Positions 41,807 to 50,971 of a stretch of DNA of 64,000 nt are shown here, one piece after another (within the stretch, counting starts at the first letter, position 1; every line of letters starts with the position of its first letter). This DNA comes from Bacteroides ndongoniae. GTDB lineage: Bacteria; Bacteroidota; Bacteroidia; Bacteroidales; Bacteroidaceae. A program made the position numbers and the translations under genes. Under the pieces are notes generated by a model that did not search any database, had not been told where the DNA came from, and worked only from the letters and a program-made list of their open reading frames with translations. Where the stretch lies: the NCBI RefSeq assembly GCF_900108345.1, contig NZ_FNVV01000013.1, forward strand, positions 62,001 through 126,000, given 5' to 3'.

Positions 41807-42235
41807 CTACCGTTTTCTTATAAATTTTGCGGGATTTCCTGCCCAAACTTCATTGGCTGGTATATCTTTGGTCACAACAGAACCTGCTCCAATTATAGCT
41901 CGCTCTCCAATTGTTACAGGTTTTACCACCAAAGTATTCATTCCGAGATAGGCGCCTTTGCAGATATGAACCTTCCCCCTGTCGTAACTTCCAGTATTAG
42001 GATTCATGAAATGTGTTACTATTTTCACCCCCGATGTCAAACGAACACCTTCTTCGATAAAAATATCTTGTGGATAATTTGTGTCAAATATGACGCCCTC
42101 ACCGATAAACGTTCTTTTGGGGCTGATTATCTGCACTCCACCCCATTTGCAAACTAATGGTCTCCATGCCCTTGATTTCATGGGTAGATGTTGGAGGTGT
42201 AAAAATATTAGCTTCTTGATTCTCAGAATATTCAT
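41807..42235 (-). CDS. Hexapeptide-repeat acyltransferase
   Basis: This 142-residue LbH-fold transferase has SPKRTFIGEGVIFDT, the catalytic His region VKIVTHFMNPNTG, AYLGMNTLVVKPVTIGERAI and VWAGNPAKFIRKR. The start overlaps the GT4 stop by 4 bases. It is a second, non-identical acyltransferase, suggesting two acetylation positions or a nucleotide-sugar acetylation step. Confidence 0.85.
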   Translation of the reverse strand: MNILRIKKLIFLHLQHLPMKSRAWRPLVCKWGGVQIISPKRTFIGEGVIFDTNYPQDIFIEEGVRLTSGVKIVTHFMNPNTGSYDRGKVHICKGAYLGMNTLVVKPVTIGERAIIGAGSVVTKDIPANEVWAGNPAKFIRKR

Positions 42236-43272
42236 AGCTCAATATATTTCTTTAGTGTATTTTCAAATTTTCGGACAACAACGGATGCAACAAAATGGGT
42301 TTTCGCATATTCGGAATTATATATTGATACACTCCTCATTTTAGCAGGATTCTCGATATATGGTTTCATTGCTTCTGCAAAAACTGCCGGATCTAACGAA
42401 CTTGATATATATCCCATCTTTCCATTTTCAAAGAAATCTATTAGGCCACCCACTTTTCTGGTAAAAATAGGGAGTCCGAAAATCATTGCTTCCAAAACCA
42501 CAGTTGGCATACCTTCCGTATAACTTAGAAACAAATACATATCGGCGTTAATGTATTCCTTTTTAAAATCTTCCCCACGTAACTCTCCAGTAAAACGGAC
42601 ATCCTTTATTTTCTTATTCTCAACATATTGTTTCAACATAGGAAGTTCTGAGCCATCACCGACAAAGGTCAATGTCAGATCCTTGTATTGTGACTTAAGT
42701 ATTGAAAATGTATCGACTGTTTCATATACACCCTTGGCCTTTTCTATTCGCCCGCTATACATAATGTTTTCGGCTTTTCCTTGTCTCATCGAAAGGTCAA
42801 AACCTGAAATAAAATAATCGGGTACTTTTGTCGAAGTTAGATGTATATCAGATTTTATCCCCCTCCTTATCAATTCATTCTTGAAATCTTGGGATAACAC
42901 AAAAATACACAAGGCCTTATTCAAATTGGCACTTATCCATTTCCAATCTGCATTTTTAGCATACTCGAAATTGAAACCATGAATAAATACGGATGTTTTC
43001 TTTCTGAAAAATCGGCAAATGTTTAAATATATAAAATCTCGTTTTAAGGCTTTATCTCCAAGCGATGGGTTAAGTAGTACTATATCAGGTTTAAAGCAAA
43101 TCAATCGGATTATAAAACGGATAATTAAAAATGGATAAAATATATTACGCCAAGGCTTACGACCGAAATAAAAATATTCAATATTTTCTTTCCAATACTC
43201 TTTAATCCCTAAATAATAATTAGTTACTCCTCCATATCCGGATTTAGTGGGAACAGTTATTAATACCCTCAT
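42232..43272 (-). CDS. Glycosyltransferase family 4
   Basis: This protein of about 346 residues starts at ATG 43272 (MRVLITVPTKSGYGGVTNYY). It has the GT4 GT-B features GRIEKAKGVYETVDTF, LTFVGDGSELPML and the EX7E region SYTEGMPTVVLEAMIFGLPI. It should add one sugar to the lipid-linked repeat. The 43273-43436 gap upstream contains no gene. Confidence 0.92.
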   Translation of the reverse strand: MRVLITVPTKSGYGGVTNYYLGIKEYWKENIEYFYFGRKPWRNIFYPFLIIRFIIRLICFKPDIVLLNPSLGDKALKRDFIYLNICRFFRKKTSVFIHGFNFEYAKNADWKWISANLNKALCIFVLSQDFKNELIRRGIKSDIHLTSTKVPDYFISGFDLSMRQGKAENIMYSGRIEKAKGVYETVDTFSILKSQYKDLTLTFVGDGSELPMLKQYVENKKIKDVRFTGELRGEDFKKEYINADMYLFLSYTEGMPTVVLEAMIFGLPIFTRKVGGLIDFFENGKMGYISSSLDPAVFAEAMKPYIENPAKMRSVSIYNSEYAKTHFVASVVVRKFENTLKKYIEL

Positions 43273-43436
43273 TGTTAGTGTTTCAATTGATATGATTAAA
43301 ATAATTAAGAACATTGAACATCAACGGTTAATCTATTTTCGTTTTCTGATGTTATGCCTTTTTGGTTGTTCGTATTGGTAGCTATCCATAGACCATACAT
43401 CAGCACGATGAGAAATTCAGATTACAAAATTTTTCA

Positions 43437-44684
43437 TCATGAACATAGATTACTAAACCATAAGTTTAGTTGGAACAACATGTGCCTCTGTTCAACTAAT
43501 GGTGTAACAATGAAATACAATACCGGTATAATTGTAACCATAGTTATTAGTAGCTGGGACTTAAAACTCAATTTGGATTGAATATCCATAACCCACATAT
43601 ATGTAAAAACATATAAGAATAGCACGGCAAGTTTGAAGAATCTATCATAAAAAGTCAAACTGACATATCCGAAATTGGCAAAAGACAATAGGAGAATACA
43701 GAACCCCCAGAATTTGACATTCTGCTCCCAAAATTCTTTCCCTATTTTTTTATATAGTATATAGATCACAGCCAAGACACCGAAAACGGCAATTGTTTCA
43801 CGAAGCAAATAGAACTGATTACCATACTCGCGTATTTCCTCTGCATACTTTCCAACAGACTGTATGATATTTTGATTCCTAACGCTCTCTTTGACGTAGT
43901 TTTCAAATATGCCAAATTGTGCGATATTAGTGACAAACGCGATTTTCGCAAAGCGAACGATGAATGATACGATAAGAATTAAATAGTACACTTTAAACCT
44001 ATATCGCAAGAGTAGGTTTAATACAGCCGCGACACATAAGGCGAGTAGTGAATAGTGAAAACAAATACATAACGCAGATAACCAAAGGTACTTAACGGCT
44101 CCTGAATTAAGGTATCTCAAATAGAAGCCAGTAAAAACAAATGCTCCGCTCCAAAAGCGAAAACCGAGAAACCAATAGTATTCTACAGTAAAAATCACTC
44201 CCAGGAAGAGTAGCCATGCAGGAATTGACATTTTCTGCATATATAATGGCTGGAGTGGTTTTACGACTCCAAATATAAATAGAGAAGTATATACCACACA
44301 CGCACAAGCAGAGAAAAAATTCCGGTTATCAGCAATTAAACCAATGAAATATTTAAATAATACAGGATATATTTCTTTGCCATATTTTGATGTTCCAGAG
44401 TCCATCCATTGCTCAACCAATGATTTGTCGGCAATACGATGAAAATGCTCATAATGAACCAACAAATCCATTTGTGGCTCATAAAACCAACCAAAATAGA
44501 AAGAAAAGATAATAAATAGAATGGGGGCAAACCTTTGTCTGAAAAACATTAATGACAAACACAGTCCTACAAAAGGAATAAATGTCATTATTACAGACAA
44601 GATTACAATTAAGGCTAAAGAAATAGCCCAATGTCGAGAATTAGTATCTATATTGTATATCCTATTGTTTATCAACATTACCAA
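43437..44684 (-). CDS. wzy: Wzy-like O-antigen/capsule polymerase (EpsG type)
   Basis: This is a 415-residue protein with about ten hydrophobic helices and a periplasmic loop after DLLVHYEHFHRIADKSL, as in EpsG/Wzy polymerases. Low sequence conservation is normal for the family. It overlaps the flippase gene end by 23 bases. Start ATG 44684 or 44678. It should polymerise repeat units in the periplasm. Confidence 0.8.
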   Translation of the reverse strand: MVMLINNRIYNIDTNSRHWAISLALIVILSVIMTFIPFVGLCLSLMFFRQRFAPILFIIFSFYFGWFYEPQMDLLVHYEHFHRIADKSLVEQWMDSGTSKYGKEIYPVLFKYFIGLIADNRNFFSACACVVYTSLFIFGVVKPLQPLYMQKMSIPAWLLFLGVIFTVEYYWFLGFRFWSGAFVFTGFYLRYLNSGAVKYLWLSALCICFHYSLLALCVAAVLNLLLRYRFKVYYLILIVSFIVRFAKIAFVTNIAQFGIFENYVKESVRNQNIIQSVGKYAEEIREYGNQFYLLRETIAVFGVLAVIYILYKKIGKEFWEQNVKFWGFCILLLSFANFGYVSLTFYDRFFKLAVLFLYVFTYMWVMDIQSKLSFKSQLLITMVTIIPVLYFIVTPLVEQRHMLFQLNLWFSNLCS

Positions 44685-45918
44685 CTCTTACTTTATTGGC
44701 TAAATATAGGCGCAAAACCAAACATCCCACGTTCGCTATAATCAAAGCCCAAATAACACTTCCTATGCTAATACTGTGAGTAAGAATCAAGACAAGGACA
44801 ACAATGATGTATATGATTGCAGAATAAATGGTTGTCATATTTACCTCATTGATTTTTCCAAGTACGCCCAAATAAGGGAAACCGAACATGTCAGCTGGCA
44901 CACTAATCGCCAATAAAAGCAAGAATAGGTTGAAATACGTGGTTATACTTGCTGTTTCAGTCTTAATAAAAATCGGTATAAGATACGGTGATAAGAAATA
45001 TATACAAGCTAAAGCGATTGTATTGGCAATACATAAAAGCAATACCATCTTAGTCGCTCTACCCATATTTTTTATCCTTGTGAAATATGGGTAAAATATC
45101 TGAGATAAAAGCGGAGAAACAAATGATGAATACGCATTATGAAGTTTTTCCGCAGCTGTATATAATCCGACTGCAAAATCTCCAAGAATAAAGCCAAGCA
45201 CTAAGGTATTCATTGTTTTATAGGCTCTCATCAAAAAAGTTGATGAGAAAAACGGAATACTATCCTTAAGATAAAATTTCACTTCTTGTGCCGAGACTAT
45301 TTGAAGTTTGATCCCGTATCTTTTTTGGGCAATGAATAAAGCGACAATACCTGAAACAAATGTTTCAAGAGCATAGCACAACATCACCAATGCATAATCA
45401 TCAGTAGACTTAACGATTAAAAAAATAGGCAATATACATAATAGCTTTATTGGCACGCTGATACGTGTTATATATTTAATGTCCTCCATTGAACGGAAAA
45501 GCCAATAGGGAGCAATGACAACCCCTATCAAACGAATAAAGGCTAATATATAAAGCGTGAGTTCATTCCTTAGTGAAGGAATCAACCCTACAACTAAAAT
45601 ATAAACAAATAGAGAACAGAGTATGAGAAAAAACTTACATTGCAGAATAGAAGAAACTATCCTTCCCAATTTTTCTTGATTGTCTCTATTATTGACGACA
45701 TGCCTGACATTAGATAAATCGAAACCGAACTCATTGAATATCTGAAAGTAAAAGCTAAATATAATGGCAAAATTTACAAGACCGTATTTTTCTACTCCTA
45801 TAACGTTCAACAAATATGGAATTAGTAGAATTGGTATAATGCTACTGAAACCATAAAGGAGAAACTGATTCCAAATATTTGACAACAATCTTGATTTGAA
45901 AACTTGGCTTAATGTCAT
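44662..45918 (-). CDS. wzx: Wzx flippase
   Basis: This is a 418-residue MOP-superfamily polysaccharide flippase with about 12 membrane helices. N-terminal SNIWNQFLLYGFSSIIPILL and IPYLLNVIGVEKYGLVNFAI are characteristic of Polysacc_synt proteins. It moves the lipid-linked unit across the inner membrane and is partnered by the adjacent polymerase. Confidence 0.92.
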   Translation of the reverse strand: MTLSQVFKSRLLSNIWNQFLLYGFSSIIPILLIPYLLNVIGVEKYGLVNFAIIFSFYFQIFNEFGFDLSNVRHVVNNRDNQEKLGRIVSSILQCKFFLILCSLFVYILVVGLIPSLRNELTLYILAFIRLIGVVIAPYWLFRSMEDIKYITRISVPIKLLCILPIFLIVKSTDDYALVMLCYALETFVSGIVALFIAQKRYGIKLQIVSAQEVKFYLKDSIPFFSSTFLMRAYKTMNTLVLGFILGDFAVGLYTAAEKLHNAYSSFVSPLLSQIFYPYFTRIKNMGRATKMVLLLCIANTIALACIYFLSPYLIPIFIKTETASITTYFNLFLLLLAISVPADMFGFPYLGVLGKINEVNMTTIYSAIIYIIVVLVLILTHSISIGSVIWALIIANVGCLVLRLYLANKVRVGNVDKQ

Positions 45919-46014
45919 CTTCTTAAAGCAATAGATTTTCTGTAAATCTGCAATCAGTATATGTGTACGTTTATTGGGAGGGTAAGTCTTGGTAAACTTA
46001 ATGATTGTCTACCT

Positions 46015-47220
46015 CTATTGCTTAAATATTCCACAGAAATCAAGTATCACTTTATCATCTTTCCACGGTAGTTCTTTGAAAGGTGTATGGGCTGTAAGGA
46101 ACACAACAATATCGGCTTTGTCATAAGCCTCTTTATAGTCTGTCAACTTGAACACGTTATGTTCTTTCACATTTGGCTCTACCACTAAAATGTTGGCATT
46201 ATTACATCCTTGCATTACTTTAGTTGTGATATATTTTGCTGGAGATTCACGCAAATCGTCAATGTCCGGTTTGAATGCCAACCCCATCATTGCTACCACA
46301 GGCTTACAGTGATTTTTCAGTTCAAATTCAAACATGGCGTTCTTTACTTTTTCAGCACAATAGAACGATTTATAATTGTTGATTTCGCGTGCTGTAGAAA
46401 TTATGCGACTTTCAACCGGAAAATCCGCTGTAATGAAATATGGATCGATAGCAATACAATGACCTCCGACTCCACAGCCAGGTTGCAGGATATTTACGCG
46501 CGGATGTTTGTTGGCAAGCCTGATAAGTTCCCAAACATTAATCCCTGCCTTGTCGCAAATCAATGAAAGTTCATTGGCAAAAGCTATCTGCACGTCACGA
46601 CTGCTGTTCTCAGTCAGTTTGCACATTTCAGCGGTCTTGCAATTAGTCCGATGCAGCGTCCCCTGTACGAACTGCGAGTAGAACTCGATTGCTTTTGTTG
46701 TACTTTCTTCGTTCATACCGCCAATGACACGGTCGTTATGTACCAACTCATAAATCACATTGCCCGGAAGTACACGCTCGGGGCAATAGGCGATATAAAT
46801 TTTACCTTCCAATTCAGGACGCTCAGCGAAAATTAAGTCACGCATTTTATCAGTCGTACCAACGGGTGATGTGCTTTCAATTACATATAAGTCACCTTCC
46901 TTGAGAAAAGGAAGTACAGCACGAGTTGCCGCCTCTACATACGAAATATCAGGCTCATGATTACCTTTGAACGGGGTGGGAACAACCATAAAGTAAGCGT
47001 CACTTGTCTCCGGCTTCGTGCTTGCGTGCAATGTCCCGTTTTTCACAACTTCTTGCAGCATTTCTTCCATCCCCGGTTCAATGATGTGGAGCTTACCTTG
47101 ATTGGTCAGCTCTACAACTTTGGGGTTGATGTCAACACCCGTTACCTGTACTCCGTGCTTTGCTGCGATAATGGCTGTAGGCAATCCGATATAGCCCAAG
47201 CCCATAAAACATGCTTTCAT
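46015..47220 (-). CDS. wecC: UDP-N-acetyl-D-mannosaminuronate dehydrogenase
   Basis: This is a full-length 401-residue UDP-sugar dehydrogenase. The NAD-binding site is GLGYIGLPTA, followed by IESTSPVGTT, AYCPERVLPGN, CKLTENSSRDVQIAFANE, and the catalytic Cys in QPGCGVGGHCIAIDPYF. It oxidises UDP-ManNAc to UDP-ManNAcA, for use by WecG. It is preceded by a coupled 53-residue ORF whose stop overlaps its start. Confidence 0.95.
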   Translation of the reverse strand: MKACFMGLGYIGLPTAIIAAKHGVQVTGVDINPKVVELTNQGKLHIIEPGMEEMLQEVVKNGTLHASTKPETSDAYFMVVPTPFKGNHEPDISYVEAATRAVLPFLKEGDLYVIESTSPVGTTDKMRDLIFAERPELEGKIYIAYCPERVLPGNVIYELVHNDRVIGGMNEESTTKAIEFYSQFVQGTLHRTNCKTAEMCKLTENSSRDVQIAFANELSLICDKAGINVWELIRLANKHPRVNILQPGCGVGGHCIAIDPYFITADFPVESRIISTAREINNYKSFYCAEKVKNAMFEFELKNHCKPVVAMMGLAFKPDIDDLRESPAKYITTKVMQGCNNANILVVEPNVKEHNVFKLTDYKEAYDKADIVVFLTAHTPFKELPWKDDKVILDFCGIFKQ

Positions 47221-47378
47221 AAAATTGAGTTTAATTGAAATTCTTTTGATTGGTCATTCATACTTTTGAACAGTTCATCCAGCTTTTTCACAAAATTGTC
47301 TTTTTGGCTATCGGAAAGTTCCTTATCTTTTAACTGCTCTATAATGGAATGATAAAGAGCCTTTTCTCCGCTTGTCAT
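47217..47378 (-). CDS. 53-residue coupled ORF before wecC
   Basis: The ATG at 47378 opens a 53-residue, highly charged helical protein (MTSGEKALYHSIIEQLKDKE...NSIL). Its TGA overlaps the wecC ATG as ATGA, and the start lies 63 bases after the preceding gene. The composition is coding-like. No motif is recognised. It may be a regulator of the dehydrogenase or a translational-coupling leader. Confidence 0.6.
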   Translation of the reverse strand: MTSGEKALYHSIIEQLKDKELSDSQKDNFVKKLDELFKSMNDQSKEFQLNSIL

Positions 47379-47441
47379 CTTGTTGTTTATTAATAGGAAT
47401 TTTTGTTATAGCTTGGCTATCCATAGCCGCAATAATCTTGA

Positions 47442-48137
47442 CTATAAATCAAGCAGTTTTTGTACGTTTCTTGTAACGCTTGTACAAATGAACTTTTGAA
47501 ATATACTGTAACTGTGAATATCTGTCCCTATATAAGCAATAGCCTGTTCTCTCATAAGAAACATGGCCTTTTTCTTAATCCGGTTGCCATACATACCCGC
47601 TATTGATGGAAGATTAATCTGGAATTTCACACCCATGTCTTTTAGCTGTCGGTAATCCGATTCATCCATATAAGCATAACGCTCCGGATGGGCGAGAACA
47701 GGGTGGTATCCTTTAGATTTGATGCGAAGCAGGATATTTTTCAAGCCCATCGGAGGACTGAAATAAGAGGTTTCCACCAGCAGGTGGTCGCCATTCTCGC
47801 CTAAAGGTAGCAGGTCATTCTTTCCCAGCCGTTCCTCAAAGAGATTGTCAAGCATGTTTTCCGCTGCAAGGTGCAGTTGTACGCCACCTGTGTAAGCAGC
47901 CTGCAATTCTGCAAAACGGTCGCGAAGATGGGCAGTCGTATTGGGAATGTCTTCCATGATGTGCGGTGTGAGCCATACGGATTTGATCCCTTGCTCCTCA
48001 TACAAACGTAGAATTTCCAAAGATTCGTCCATCGTTTGTACACCGTCATCCACGCCCGGAAGAATATGCGAATGATAGTCTGTAAAACCGATTAGCTTTA
48101 TTATATTTTGTTTTTCCCTTTTTTTAAAAAACCACAT
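47442..48137 (-). CDS. PHP-family tyrosine phosphatase (CpsB/YwqE)
   Basis: This is a 231-residue manganese-dependent protein-tyrosine phosphatase of the CpsB/CapC class. It has the metal-binding DYHSHILPGVDDG, LTPHIM, AENM, LLVETSYF, HPVLAHPERY and IGTDIHS motifs. It removes phosphate from the Tyr tail of the Wzc-type kinase encoded further upstream, thereby controlling export and chain length. Confidence 0.92.
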   Translation of the reverse strand: MWFFKKREKQNIIKLIGFTDYHSHILPGVDDGVQTMDESLEILRLYEEQGIKSVWLTPHIMEDIPNTTAHLRDRFAELQAAYTGGVQLHLAAENMLDNLFEERLGKNDLLPLGENGDHLLVETSYFSPPMGLKNILLRIKSKGYHPVLAHPERYAYMDESDYRQLKDMGVKFQINLPSIAGMYGNRIKKKAMFLMREQAIAYIGTDIHSYSIFQKFICTSVTRNVQKLLDL

Positions 48138-48159
48138 ATAATGACATAAAACTTTTTAA

Positions 48160-48203
48160 TCATTCCCGATTCCACATGACATATATGCGGAATCCGGGAA
48201 TGA
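48160..48203 (-). other. Hairpin between the small peptide gene and the phosphatase gene
   Basis: TCATTCCCGATTCC (48160-48173) is complementary to GGAATCCGGGAATGA (48189-48203) with one bulge. The arms resemble the core of the direct repeats at 35370 and 37735. It could reduce read-through between the two genes. Confidence 0.55.
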
Positions 48204-48226
48204 ATTGATTGTCCCGGTGATAAACT

Positions 48227-48460
48227 TCACCACCAGTTTCGCTTGCCGAAATGATTTATCAACCCGGCCCCAACACAAGCTAAACCGATACAGATAGCCG
48301 CAGGAGGACAGATAAATCCACCAGCCAATACTCCGGCTTTTGTTGCGGCAACCACTCCGACTCCTTTGGTAATCAATGCTGTTTTACCAAATACACCTAC
48401 AGTAACCATACCCGCACCGAATAAGGTCGCTTTGTCTTCTGTAAAATCGTTCTGTGCCAT
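48227..48460 (-). CDS. Small Gly-rich hydrophobic protein
   Basis: This is a 77-residue protein with a charged N-terminus (MAQNDFTEDKATLF) followed by two hydrophobic helices rich in Gly and Ala (GAGMVTVGVFGKTALITKGV; ICIGLACVGAGLINHF), and ending GKRNWW. The glycine spacing is like Gly-zipper pores or bacteriocins, but there is no double-Gly leader processing enzyme nearby. It lies between the kinase and phosphatase genes of the capsule operon. Confidence 0.55.
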   Translation of the reverse strand: MAQNDFTEDKATLFGAGMVTVGVFGKTALITKGVGVVAATKAGVLAGGFICPPAAICIGLACVGAGLINHFGKRNWW

Positions 48461-48539
48461 AGTTGTGATTTTTAGTGAAACAATAGGGAAATCAAATTTA
48501 CATTCTTACTCCGTATTTAATTGCTTGATAATCAACGAT

Positions 48540-50957
48540 TTACTCTATATATTTTTCATCGGAACCATAGTGATATTCCGAACCGTAACCATAGTGATAA
48601 CCATACCGATAGCCATAACGGTATCCGTAGCGACCACCGCTTCCCTCGGTTCCATTCAGGATCAGGGACATGTTCTTGTATTTTTTCTCCCCGTAGATTT
48701 TCTCCAGTTCAGCAAGCATACTCAGTTCAAGCAATCCTGCACGAACCACGAAAATAGTACGGTCAGCCAGCTTCTCGATTATCTGCGTGTCGGCCACCAG
48801 TTCGATGGGCGGACAGTCAATCAGCACATATTCGTATTGTTCCCTTACGGTATCTATTACCTGTTTCAGCCGGTCGTCGAACAACAGTTCGGTGGGGTTG
48901 GGAGGTATGGTGCCGACAGGAAGGATGTCCAGATATTTCTGTTTCGGATTGGTGACAATTATTTCATTGAGATTGTCAATCCTGCCGCCAAGATAGTCGC
49001 TCAACCCCTTGGTAGGAGAGTCGATATAGGATGACGCAGAGCCGTGACGCAGGTCACCGTCGATTACCAACACTTTCTTCCCTTTAATGGCAAAGCTCAC
49101 GGCGATATTCATGGTCAGGAACGACTTGCCGCTGCCCGGATTGAACGAGGTCACGATGATGACATTCGATGCCTTATCCTTGCCAGTCATGAACTCCAAG
49201 TTGGTACGCAATACACGGAATGCCTCGTTGATGATGTCACGGCTGCCCTCCTTGACAACAATGGCCCTGACTTCCTGTGGTTTCTTTCTGAATATTCCTT
49301 TCTTCTTTCTTGTGAACAGCGGAATTTCACCGATGAACGGTACGGTTACGCTTTCCAGATCTTTTCTTCCCCGTACACGGGTATTCATGTTCTCACATAT
49401 AAAGATAATGACTACCGGAATAAGCAGTCCCAAAGCACACGCGACCATTAAGATGTTTTTGCGCACGGGTGACATCGGCAACATGCTACCGTGGGGCGGG
49501 GCAACAATACGGGTATTGTAGGCCGTAAATGCCTGTGAGAGTTCGTTCTCCTCACGCTTTTGCAGTAAGAACAAATAAAGAGCCTCCTTTACCTTCTGCT
49601 GGCGTTCCACCGAGAGCAGGTATTTGGCTTGTGTAGGGTTAGCTGCTATACGTGATGTTGTCTGTTGCTCCGTCTGCCGCAAACTTTTTATCTGCGAATT
49701 CAAGGTTACTATCTGATTGTCGATAGACCTGATTATCGCCCCACGCATGGATGCCAGGGCCTGATCCATATCAACGACCAGCGGATTTTCCGTACTACTG
49801 TTCGCAACCAGGCTGTTGCGCTGCAACAGTTGTTTGTTGTATTCGGCAATCTGCGATTCAATATTGGCGCTTTCAATGCCGGAATTGGCCGGAAGCAGTT
49901 GGGTACGGTTGGCGTCATTGGACAAATAGTTCCGGATGTAGCGGGTCATGTAGAGCTGGTTGTTCAAAGCCAGAATCTGCGCATTCGTCTGGCTGCTCTG
50001 CGCCATATACATGCTCGAAGCCGCCTGCACGTCGGGTAACAGATGTTCGGACTTGTAGGATGAAATGTCCTCGTCCACGTTGCCCAGTTCCTGTTCGATT
50101 ACGCCCAAACGCTCGTTGATGAACATCGAGGTGCTGATAGCGATCTGGTTCTTGTCCTTCACCCAGTTCTCATTATAAACGGAAATCAACATGCTCAATA
50201 CATCCTCCGCCCGTTGTACAGAATTATCCCTGAATGACAGGTCGATAACTGACGCTTTCTCATTATTCAATGAAACGGACAGATTGGACGAGCAGGAGTT
50301 TACAGCATCATACAAACTGGATTTACCTACATACAATGTGTATGTCTCGCCTTTCACATAATTGGGGGTTGCATGGATAATGATTTTCCCTAATGGCGTA
50401 GTGATGGAGTCGAGCAAGCGGCCCTTTATATCCTTTCCGTCGAGCTCCGTCCCGTTACGTGTAAAGTCGGATAAGAGTAATGTGCTGTCTGGCTGTACTT
50501 CCAATGTAAACCCAGCCGATTCGTTTTCAGGAAAGTCACTTATCGTTACATCCACTGGTAATGTCAGTCCATAGGCCACCTGACGGTGGAATTTCCCCGG
50601 AACGAAGTAATTCATATCCAAACGAAATCGTTTAACTACCTCGGTCATTAAAGCCGGCGACTGAAAGGTGATGAGTTCGTTATTTACATTGGTGCTGGAC
50701 TGGAACAACCCAAACTCCGAAAAGGATTCCAGATCCGGGGAAACCGACTTGCCTTTGGAATCCTCCTTGATCAACACCGAAGCAGTGCGTGTATATACGG
50801 CAGGGGTACACAGCAGATAGACAGCAGCAACACCTGTCGTTATCGCCAAAGACAGGACGAACCACTTCCACCTCGCGAGGCACAGGTACAACAGATCCTG
50901 TATCCGCAGGAAATCATCCGGCTGTCCCGGTTTTGTATTCTTTTGATTTACGGCCAT
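48540..50957 (-). CDS. wzc: Wzc-like polysaccharide co-polymerase with BY-kinase
   Basis: This protein of about 805 residues starts at ATG 50957; the longer frame overlaps the Wza gene. An N-terminal Wzz domain with membrane segments near residues 27-50 and about 500 flanks a periplasmic coiled-coil region. The kinase domain has NPGSGKSFLTMN (Walker A), KVLVIDGDLRHGS (Walker A') and YVLIDCPPIE (Walker B). The C-terminus is a Tyr cluster (YGYRYGYRYGYHYGYGSEYH), the autophosphorylation tail. The PHP phosphatase is its counterpart. Confidence 0.95.
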   Translation of the reverse strand: MAVNQKNTKPGQPDDFLRIQDLLYLCLARWKWFVLSLAITTGVAAVYLLCTPAVYTRTASVLIKEDSKGKSVSPDLESFSEFGLFQSSTNVNNELITFQSPALMTEVVKRFRLDMNYFVPGKFHRQVAYGLTLPVDVTISDFPENESAGFTLEVQPDSTLLLSDFTRNGTELDGKDIKGRLLDSITTPLGKIIIHATPNYVKGETYTLYVGKSSLYDAVNSCSSNLSVSLNNEKASVIDLSFRDNSVQRAEDVLSMLISVYNENWVKDKNQIAISTSMFINERLGVIEQELGNVDEDISSYKSEHLLPDVQAASSMYMAQSSQTNAQILALNNQLYMTRYIRNYLSNDANRTQLLPANSGIESANIESQIAEYNKQLLQRNSLVANSSTENPLVVDMDQALASMRGAIIRSIDNQIVTLNSQIKSLRQTEQQTTSRIAANPTQAKYLLSVERQQKVKEALYLFLLQKREENELSQAFTAYNTRIVAPPHGSMLPMSPVRKNILMVACALGLLIPVVIIFICENMNTRVRGRKDLESVTVPFIGEIPLFTRKKKGIFRKKPQEVRAIVVKEGSRDIINEAFRVLRTNLEFMTGKDKASNVIIVTSFNPGSGKSFLTMNIAVSFAIKGKKVLVIDGDLRHGSASSYIDSPTKGLSDYLGGRIDNLNEIIVTNPKQKYLDILPVGTIPPNPTELLFDDRLKQVIDTVREQYEYVLIDCPPIELVADTQIIEKLADRTIFVVRAGLLELSMLAELEKIYGEKKYKNMSLILNGTEGSGGRYGYRYGYRYGYHYGYGSEYHYGSDEKYIE

Positions 50958-50971
50958 ATCAGATTCTATAT

